Below, piece after piece: positions 57,975-64,000 of a stretch of 64,000 nt of DNA. Position numbers and translations under genes: made by a program. Source of the DNA: Streptomyces sp. NBC_01446. Lineage in GTDB: Bacteria > Actinomycetota > Actinomycetes > Streptomycetales > Streptomycetaceae. The stretch's first letter is position 1; each line of letters begins with the position of its first letter. The DNA lies in the NCBI RefSeq assembly GCF_026340095.1, contig NZ_JAPEPO010000001.1, forward strand, positions 5,232,001 through 5,296,000, written 5' to 3'. Below the pieces are notes generated by a model. The model ran no database searches, was not told the DNA's origin, and worked only from the letters and a program-made list of their open reading frames with translations.

Positions 57975-59417
57975 TCACCGGTACTCCGAAAGCCGGCGCC
58001 CGATGCCGAGCACGGCGCCCGCCGCGCCCAGCACGGCGAGTACGGCGGCGCCCACCGGGAGCCCCGTCATCGCGCCGCGCCCGTCGGTGGCCGCCTGCTT
58101 GAACTCCGCCTGCTCGTGCGTCAGGGCGGACTGCAGTTCCTTGTCGACGTTGTCGAAGCACTCGCGGGTCGGCTTGTCCTGCGCGGAGCCGATCACCTTG
58201 TCGAGCGCCCCCTGGTAGTTGCCCGCGTCGTCCTGCCCGCGGGCGTCCTTGTGGCGGTCCCGCCACACCCGCATGTTGTCATTCGCGGCCTGCACGGGCC
58301 GCTTGCCCGTGCTGTCGTCGGCGAGCTTCGCCGCGTCCCCGAGCTTCGTGGCGAGCGTCTTCATCTGGTTCTGGTAGTCCACGTCGAAGGCGTCCTTGGC
58401 CACGCCCTTCACCTCGACGGTCTCGGCGCCGCGGCTGACCAGCGTCAGATTCTCGTTGCCCCGCGCCTTGAGGGAGGCGATGCGCGCGTCGTGCAGCACG
58501 TTCAGCGAGCGGACCCCGTGGTCGTACGACTCGTCGAGACCCGCGCGGGCGACGCTGTGGCCGACGACGAGCCAGAGGAGGACGACCGTGGACGCGGCCG
58601 TCGCGGCGACCAGGCCGTGGTTCAGCACGCGGTTCGTCCGGCGGTAGTTGCGCCGCTGGGCCCAGGTGAGCCCGCCGAGCGCGACGACGCCGAGGCCGAT
58701 CGCGGCCCAGGGGTAGGGCGTGGCGCTGTCGTAGTCCGAGCGGAGCCGCTCGTTCTCCTTCTTGTACAGGTCCTCGGCCGCGGGGAGCATCTGCTCCTGC
58801 ATCGTCTCGTTCGCGTACCTCAGGTAGGCGCCCCCCAAGGGGAAGCCCTGCCGGTTGTTCGCCCGGGCGCGTTCGATGAGGCCCTTGTACTGCGGCAGCA
58901 GCTTGTTGAGCTTCGAAATGGCCGCAGTGGAGGGGGAGTCGGGGTCCGAGTTCGCCGCCGCCGTCACCAGCTTGGCCGCGGCGGTCCTGATGTCCTTCTC
59001 GTACCGGTCCCGCGTCTCGGCCGGCTCCTGACCGCCCGCCAGGAAGCCGCTGGACGCCGCTGTGTTGGCGTCGGCGAGCGAGCGGTAGATGTCCGCCGCG
59101 TCGGCGCTCAGGGGCTGGCTGCTGTGCAGGACGTCGTCCGCGGCGGCCGAGCGGTCACTCATCTGCCAGGCCGTGACCGCGCCGAACGCGACGACGAGCA
59201 GGGCGAGTACCGCGCCGATGATGCGCAGGCGCCCCGGCTCGGTCGTCGCCGCGGCGCGCACCCGGTCGACGCCCTCCGCCCACGCGGTGCTGCGCGCGGG
59301 CGCGGCGGGCTCCGGGCCCTGCGCGTGCGGCGGCCGCACCTGCGCCGGCACGGACGGCATCGTGGGCGCGCCGACCGTCCCCGGCGGCGCCGCGCTGCCG
59401 TTCGGCGGGTTGTTCAC
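57975..59417 (-). CDS. glnX: GlnX-like membrane signalling protein
   Basis: 480 aa: a Pro-rich cytoplasmic N-terminus, TM1 (IIGAVLALLVVAFGAVTAW), a helical extracellular domain (~residues 85-215), TM2-3 around YPWAAIGLGVVALGGLTW and LVAATAASTVVLLWLVVG, a second extracellular helical domain and a C-terminal TM (LPVGAAVLAVLGAAGAVLGI). It matches the four-TM GlnX that links GlnH to PknG. The GTG start has GGGGGAGG upstream. It is the first gene of the seven-gene signalling operon. Confidence 0.87.
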   Translation of the reverse strand: MNNPPNGSAAPPGTVGAPTMPSVPAQVRPPHAQGPEPAAPARSTAWAEGVDRVRAAATTEPGRLRIIGAVLALLVVAFGAVTAWQMSDRSAAADDVLHSSQPLSADAADIYRSLADANTAASSGFLAGGQEPAETRDRYEKDIRTAAAKLVTAAANSDPDSPSTAAISKLNKLLPQYKGLIERARANNRQGFPLGGAYLRYANETMQEQMLPAAEDLYKKENERLRSDYDSATPYPWAAIGLGVVALGGLTWAQRRNYRRTNRVLNHGLVAATAASTVVLLWLVVGHSVARAGLDESYDHGVRSLNVLHDARIASLKARGNENLTLVSRGAETVEVKGVAKDAFDVDYQNQMKTLATKLGDAAKLADDSTGKRPVQAANDNMRVWRDRHKDARGQDDAGNYQGALDKVIGSAQDKPTRECFDNVDKELQSALTHEQAEFKQAATDGRGAMTGLPVGAAVLAVLGAAGAVLGIGRRLSEYR

Positions 59418-59703
59418 TCGACCTCCCCCATGGTCATCGGTCCGTCACTTCCGTCCGGCGTGCGGGGAGCGCGGGCGAAGGTGCACGGCCGCAAGTATTG
59501 CCGCAGGGACTGACATCCGCACAGCCATTGACTGGATCTTGTTCGGATTCCCGTGCGAACACACCACGCCGGACGCCCCCTCCGGGGATGGTCGGACGCC
59601 CCCTACGCCGTCGTGCAGCCCCCTGCCCTTGAACACGAAGGGGGAATCCGATCGGTTCCCTCCGCGCGCGCCGGGCGCGACAGCGCGTGCGGCCCGGGGT
59701 CCC

Positions 59704-60696
59704 TCAGCCCCCGAAGTGCGCCCGCACGCGCGCGTGGACGTCCTCGTCCGCCCCCACGGCGTCGAGGCCGAGCAGTGCCGCGCCCAGGACGGGCCGGGCG
59801 GTGACCACGCGCGGTACCGCCTTCGGGGCGCGTGCCGCGAGCATCTCCCGTATCCGGTCGTCGAGTTGGGGATGGCGTGCGGCGAGCACCGAGCCGCCCA
59901 GGAGCACGGGGGTCTCCTCGTCGAGCAGGCCCAGCCGGTCCAGGGCCACCACGGACATGGCCACGACCTCGTCGCCCATGCGGTCGATCAGGGCGCGGGC
60001 CACCGGGTCGCCGTCCGCTGCCGTCGCGAAGAGCACCGGGGCCAGCTCGTGCCGTCGCTCCATCGGGATGCGGCCCAGGTGCAGCGCCTCGATCAGCGCG
60101 TACATGGAGGGAAGCCCGAAGTGTGCGGGCAGGGAGCGCATCAGGGCGGTCGTCTCACCACGGCCGTCCTCGGCGCGCGCCGCGTACCAGAGGGCCTCCT
60201 CGGCGAGGCCGCCGCCACCGCCCCAGTCGCCGGAGATCTTGCCGATCGCGGGGAAGCGGGCGGTGCGCCCGTCAGGCAGCATCCCGGCGCAGTTGATGCC
60301 GGCGCCGCACACGACAGCGACGCCGCGCGGCTCGGAGTCCTTGAGGAGCCCGGCACGCAGGACGGCGAAGGTGTCGTTGCGTACGTCGACGGAGGCGGCC
60401 CAGCCGCGCGTGCGCAGCTCCGCCGCCAACTCCCTTTCCTCGACGGGGAGATCGGCGTTGGCAAGACACGCCGAGACGTGTCCCACCGTGGTCGTGCCCG
60501 CCTCGGCGAGCGCACGGCCGACGGCCTCGGCGAGCATGTCGACGGCGGCCTCGACGCCCACCCTGGGAGGCTGGAACCCGCCGCCGCGGGCCGAGCCGAC
60601 GACGGTGCCGTCGGCCGCGACCACCGCGACGTCGGTCTTGCTGTTGCCGGCGTCGATGGCCAGCACCCAGCCGTTCACAGAAGAGCTCAGGCCCAC
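59704..60696 (-). CDS. BadF/BadG-type ATPase, probable N-acetylglucosamine kinase
   Basis: 330 aa, ASKHA fold. The phosphate-1 motif is LAIDAGNSKTDVAVV, the adenosine motif VAVVCGAGINCAGM and GKISGDWGGGGGLAEEALW, plus LLGGSVLAA near the end. This is the BadF/BcrA group that includes N-acetylglucosamine/glucosamine kinases. The GTG start overlaps the GH4 stop by 10 nt, with GGAG 8 nt upstream. It likely phosphorylates the sugar taken up or released in this operon. Confidence 0.87.
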   Translation of the reverse strand: MGLSSSVNGWVLAIDAGNSKTDVAVVAADGTVVGSARGGGFQPPRVGVEAAVDMLAEAVGRALAEAGTTTVGHVSACLANADLPVEERELAAELRTRGWAASVDVRNDTFAVLRAGLLKDSEPRGVAVVCGAGINCAGMLPDGRTARFPAIGKISGDWGGGGGLAEEALWYAARAEDGRGETTALMRSLPAHFGLPSMYALIEALHLGRIPMERRHELAPVLFATAADGDPVARALIDRMGDEVVAMSVVALDRLGLLDEETPVLLGGSVLAARHPQLDDRIREMLAARAPKAVPRVVTARPVLGAALLGLDAVGADEDVHARVRAHFGG

Positions 60697-61952
60697 GCGA
60701 GGTGCTCCCGGTTGTGGGCGATCAGCTGGTCCGTGAGCTGCTCGGCATAGTCGATCTGGCCCACCAGAGGGTGCGCGAGCAGCGCCTTGAAGACGCGGTC
60801 GCGGCCGCCGCGCAGGGCGGCTTCGAGTGCCAGGTCCTCATAAGCGGTGACGTTCGCGATGAGGCCCGCGTACAGCGGGTCGAGCGCGGGCACGGCCAGC
60901 GGCCTCGCGCCCTTGCCGTCGACCGCCGCCTGTACCTCGATCACCGCGTCGTCGGGCAGGAACGGCAGCGTGCCGTTGTTGTACGTGTTGACGACCTGGT
61001 ACGGGGAGCCGCCGCCCCCGAGCAGGGACGCCGCCAGGTCCACAGCCGCCTCGCTGTAGAAGGCGCCGCCCCGCCTGGCGAGCAGCTCCGGCTTCTCGTC
61101 GAGCATCGGGTCGCCGTACATCTCCAGCAACTCCTTCTCCATCGCGGCCACTTGGGAGGCGCGCGACGGCTTGGTGCGCATGTCCCGCACGACCGCGTCG
61201 TGCTGGTAGTAGTAGCGCAGGTAGTAGGAGGGCACGACCCCGAGCCGGTCCACGATCGCGCGGGGCATGTGCAGGTCCTCGGCGATGGCGTCGCCGTGCT
61301 CGCCGATCAGGCGCGGCAGCATGTTCTCGCCGTCCGGGCCGCCGAGGCGGACACCCAGCTCCCAGGTGAGGTGGTTGAGGCCGACGTGGTCGAGGTGGAC
61401 CTGCGACGGCGTCACGTCGAGCAGCCGCGCGAACTTCCGCTGGAAGCCGATGGCGACGTTGCACAGACCGACGGCCTTGTGCCCGGCCTGGAGCAGCGCG
61501 CGGGTCACGATGCCGACCGGGTTGGTGAAGTCGATGATCCAGGCGTTCGGGTTCGCGCGGCGCACCCGCTCGGCGATGTCGAGGACCACCGGCACCGTGC
61601 GGAGCGCCTTCGCGAGGCCGCCCGCGCCGGTCGTCTCCTGGCCGACGCAGCCGCACTCCAGCGGCCAGGTCTCGTCCTGATTGCGGGCGGCCTGGCCGCC
61701 GATGCGCAGCTGGAGCAGGACCGCGTCGGCGTCGGCGACACCGGCGTCCACATCGCTCGTCGTACGGATGACGCCGGGGTGGCCCTGCTTGGCGAAGATG
61801 CGCCGCGCGAGGCCGCCGACCAGTTCCAGGCGGTCGGCCGCCGGGTCGACGAGCACGAGCTCCTCGATCGGCAGGGTGTCCCTCAGCCGCGCGAATCCGT
61901 CGATGAGTTCGGGTGTGTAGGTCGAGCCTCCGCCGACCACAGCGAGCTTCAT
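60687..61952 (-). CDS. GH4 6-phospho-beta-glucosidase-like enzyme
   Basis: 421 aa, NAD+- and Mn-dependent glycoside hydrolase family 4. The NAD motif is VVGGGSTYTPEL at residues 5-16, followed by the metal-binding CNVAIG and GLNHLTW. The middle region ENMLPRL...YYLRYYYQHDAVV and ESAAVD-like FYSEAAVDLAASL are typical of the 6-phospho-beta-glucosidase subgroup. With an ABC importer rather than a PTS, the natural substrate may be an unphosphorylated or kinase-phosphorylated disaccharide. Confidence 0.9.
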   Translation of the reverse strand: MKLAVVGGGSTYTPELIDGFARLRDTLPIEELVLVDPAADRLELVGGLARRIFAKQGHPGVIRTTSDVDAGVADADAVLLQLRIGGQAARNQDETWPLECGCVGQETTGAGGLAKALRTVPVVLDIAERVRRANPNAWIIDFTNPVGIVTRALLQAGHKAVGLCNVAIGFQRKFARLLDVTPSQVHLDHVGLNHLTWELGVRLGGPDGENMLPRLIGEHGDAIAEDLHMPRAIVDRLGVVPSYYLRYYYQHDAVVRDMRTKPSRASQVAAMEKELLEMYGDPMLDEKPELLARRGGAFYSEAAVDLAASLLGGGGSPYQVVNTYNNGTLPFLPDDAVIEVQAAVDGKGARPLAVPALDPLYAGLIANVTAYEDLALEAALRGGRDRVFKALLAHPLVGQIDYAEQLTDQLIAHNREHLAWA

Positions 61953-61960
61953 ATCGGTTC

Positions 61961-62872
61961 TCAGCCCTTTACTCCGGTGAGGGTGACGCCTTCGACGAAG
62001 GCCTTCTGTGCGAAGAAGAAGACGATGCAGACCGGCGCCATCACAAGGAGGGTCGCGGCCATCGTCAGGTTCCAGTTGACGCTGTGTGCGGACTTGAAGG
62101 ACTCGAGGCCGTACGACAGCGTCCAGGACGCCGGGTTCTGGGCCGCGTAGATCTGCGGCCCGAAGTAGTCGTTCCAGCAGTAGAAGAACTGGAACAGCGC
62201 GATCGCGGCGATGCCCGGCTTGGCCATCGGCACGATGATCTTGAGCAGGGTCCGCAGTTCACCGCAGCCGTCGACCTTCGCCGACTCGATGTACTCCTTC
62301 GGGATCGTCAGGAGGAACTGGCGGAGCAGGAAGATCGAGTACGCGTCGCCGAACGCCATCGGGATGATCAGTGGCCACAGCGTTCCCGACAGATGGAACT
62401 GCTGGGCCCACACCAGGTACATCGGGATCACGATGACCTGCGGCGGCAGCATCATCGTCGAGATGACGAGGATCATCGCCGTCCGGCGGCCGCGGAAGCG
62501 GAACTTGGCGAGCGCGTACGCGACGGGGATCGCCGAGCACACGGTGAACACGGTCCCGAGGCCCGCGTAGAGCAGGGAGTTCTTCCACCAGTCGAGGAAG
62601 CCGTCGGTCTCGAAAACGGCCTTGTAGTTCTCCCAGTGCCAGGAGTCCGGCCACAGGTCGCCGCTCATCGCCTGGCTGTCGCTCATCACCGACGTCAGGA
62701 AGACGAACACGAACGGCAGGATGAACAGCAGCGCGACGGCGATCGCGACGCTGTGCACGGCGATCCAGTGCAGGACGCGCTTGCGGCGGGCGCGTGCGGC
62801 GGCGGGGCCGCGCGCGGGTGAGGCGTCCGCGAGAGCCGCGGCCGGGGTGGGGCTGAGTGTCGTGGTCGTCAT
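61961..62872 (-). CDS. Carbohydrate ABC transporter permease (MalG/CUT1 type)
   Basis: 303 aa with six TM helices; the first is VHSVAIAVALLFILPFVFVFL. The cytoplasmic coupling motif EYIESAKVDGCGELRTLLKIIVPMAKPGIAAI is the CUT1 EAA loop. ATG 62872 is used, 5 nt after the upstream permease. No ATPase gene is present in the operon segment seen, consistent with a shared ATPase (MsiK) in Streptomyces. Confidence 0.93.
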   Translation of the reverse strand: MTTTTLSPTPAAALADASPARGPAAARARRKRVLHWIAVHSVAIAVALLFILPFVFVFLTSVMSDSQAMSGDLWPDSWHWENYKAVFETDGFLDWWKNSLLYAGLGTVFTVCSAIPVAYALAKFRFRGRRTAMILVISTMMLPPQVIVIPMYLVWAQQFHLSGTLWPLIIPMAFGDAYSIFLLRQFLLTIPKEYIESAKVDGCGELRTLLKIIVPMAKPGIAAIALFQFFYCWNDYFGPQIYAAQNPASWTLSYGLESFKSAHSVNWNLTMAATLLVMAPVCIVFFFAQKAFVEGVTLTGVKG

Positions 62873-62877
62873 CCTGA

Positions 62878-63813
62878 TCAGTCCTCCGCCGAGAGCAGGC
62901 CCGAGCGCTTGCGCATGAGCAGCATGGTCACGGCCATGGCGATGGCGAAGAGTACGAGCGAGAGGACGCACGCCGCGCCGGTGTTGAAGTTCTGGAAGCC
63001 CATCGAGTAGACGAGCTGCGGGACGGTGAGCGTCGAGTGGTCCGGGTAGCCGGGCTGGATGACGCTGCCGGGGCCGATGGAGACGCCGGAGGCGATCTTT
63101 CCGGCGACCAGGGCCTGCGTGTAGTACTGCATCGTCTGTACGACGCCGGTGACGACGGCGAACATGACGATCGGAGTGATCGACGGCCAGGTCACGTACC
63201 GGAACTTCGACCAGGCGCCCGCGCCGTCCAGCTCCGCGGCCTCGTACTGCTCCCTGGGTACGTCGAGCAGTGCGGCCATGAAGATCACCATCAGGTCGCC
63301 GATGCCCCACAGCGAGAGCATCACCAGGGACGGCTTGGCCCAGGCGGCGTCGTTGAACCAGTTCGGTCCGGTGATGCCGAGGTGCGCGAGGACCTCGTTG
63401 ACCGGTCCCGTCGACGGGTTGAGCAGGAAGACGAAGGCGACGGTCGCCGCCACCGGCGGGGCCAGGTACGGCAGGTAGAAGGCCGTACGGAAGAAGCCGG
63501 CGCCGGTCTTGATCTTCGTGATGAGCAGTCCGAGCGAGAGCCCGAACACCACCCGCAGGGCCACCATCACGACGACCAGCCACAGCGTGTTCCACAGGGC
63601 CGGGCCGAACAGGGGCATCTGCTCGAAGACGTACCTCCAGTTCCGCAGCCCCACGAAGTCGGGCTTCTGGATCTGGTTGTAGTGCATGAACGAGAAGTAG
63701 ACGGTGGCGATCAGCGGGTACGCGAAGAAGGCGCTGAAGCCGATCAGCCAGGGGGAGAGGAAGCCGAGCGTACGCAGTCTGCGCCGCGCGGGATTGGACA
63801 GTGTCAAGGCCAT
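62878..63813 (-). CDS. Carbohydrate ABC transporter permease (MalF/CUT1 type)
   Basis: 311 aa with six TM helices beginning GFLSPWLIGFSAFFAYPLIATVYFSF. The EAA loop reads EQYEAAELDGAGAWSKFRYVTWPSITPI. It partners with the MalG-type permease and the solute-binding protein upstream. ATG 63813 lies 17 nt after the binding-protein stop. Confidence 0.93.
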   Translation of the reverse strand: MALTLSNPARRRLRTLGFLSPWLIGFSAFFAYPLIATVYFSFMHYNQIQKPDFVGLRNWRYVFEQMPLFGPALWNTLWLVVVMVALRVVFGLSLGLLITKIKTGAGFFRTAFYLPYLAPPVAATVAFVFLLNPSTGPVNEVLAHLGITGPNWFNDAAWAKPSLVMLSLWGIGDLMVIFMAALLDVPREQYEAAELDGAGAWSKFRYVTWPSITPIVMFAVVTGVVQTMQYYTQALVAGKIASGVSIGPGSVIQPGYPDHSTLTVPQLVYSMGFQNFNTGAACVLSLVLFAIAMAVTMLLMRKRSGLLSAED

Positions 63814-63830
63814 GATGGGGCTCCCGCTCC

Positions 63831-64000
63831 TCAGCTCTTCGACTGAAGGGTGTCGGCGTCGATCTGCCGGTCGAGCTCGCGCAGCCCCTTCTTGAGGTCG
63901 TGGACCTTGCCCGCCTCGACGGAGTACGAGAAGTCCTGCAGCGACGTGACGTACATGCCGCCGTTGGTGGAGGGCGGCATGACCTGGCTGTACTTGTTCT
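63831..64000 (-). CDS. ABC transporter solute-binding protein, C-terminal end (5' part outside window)
   Basis: Only the last 55 codons are inside. They read NKYSQVMPPSTNGGMYVTSL, then a helix ending LDRQIDADTLQSKS and TGA at 63833-63831. Position upstream of two CUT1 permeases and the VTSLQDFSYSVEAGKV-type ending support an extracellular sugar-binding protein. Ligand cannot be told from the fragment. Confidence 0.75.
   Translation of the reverse strand, partial: NKYSQVMPPSTNGGMYVTSLQDFSYSVEAGKVHDLKKGLRELDRQIDADTLQSKS

Noticed and set aside
59418..59703. DasR- or CebR-like operators around the sugar operon
   Set aside because: No match to the remembered consensus palindromes was seen; the operon promoter lies outside the window to the right.

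Overview
The window looks like a Streptomyces (or close relative) chromosome. It has very high GC, GTG/TTG starts, tightly coupled stop/start overlaps, rare TTA codons, and typical families: an AfsA-type hotdog protein, a SARP regulator, paired dynamin-like GTPases beside an ssb gene, and a pknG-glnH-glnX locus. All assignments rest on motifs and recalled family knowledge; no database search was run.

Region 1 (1-26.8 kb) is a specialised-metabolism region. It begins inside an acyl-CoA ligase gene, followed by a TetR regulator without a proper end, a phytoene-desaturase-like FAD oxidoreductase and a malonyl/acyl transferase. A divergent operon then encodes an ACP, a ketosynthase with a Cys-His-His triad, a KS-beta/chain-length factor with Gln in place of the Cys, and two MaoC/HadA-HadB-like dehydratases. 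The facing operon encodes an AfsA/ScbA-like enzyme, a HAD hydrolase, a FabG-like ketoreductase, a SnoaL-like protein and an MFS exporter. KS, CLF, ACP, KR and DH without aromatase/cyclase genes resemble the highly reducing type II PKS logic that makes polyene chains. Coupling with an AfsA homologue and a HAD hydrolase suggests a polyene or fatty acyl chain joined to a C3 unit (butenolide/butyrolactone-like lipid). This is the best candidate for an undescribed system. Next come MerR, methyltransferase, DedA, MMPL exporter and a TTA-containing membrane protein, then a lactonase, an IS1182-family element, and a UbiA-SARP-phosphopantetheinyl transferase operon. The region closes with a two-component system and a second MerR paralogue.

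Region 2 (27-33.4 kb) has tRNA-Arg, a tRNA-like mini-structure, two dynamin-like GTPases, an SSB and a sortase-anchored thioester surface protein.

Region 3 (33.4-37 kb) is a less GC-rich patch with a glycosyltransferase bracketed by two ~47-bp direct repeats, gene remnants, and a secreted protein ending in a long GTGTPT repeat beside a decayed partial copy of itself.

Region 4 (37-64 kb) is core-like: ettA, a thioesterase and partner, an FtsX-type ABC exporter, a truncated globin, a PCMT-like methyltransferase, a complete pknG signalling operon (GlnX, GlnH, coiled-coil protein, PknG, PP2C, VWA, FHA), and a sugar uptake operon (ABC transporter, GH4 glycosidase, BadF-type sugar kinase) that runs off the right edge.
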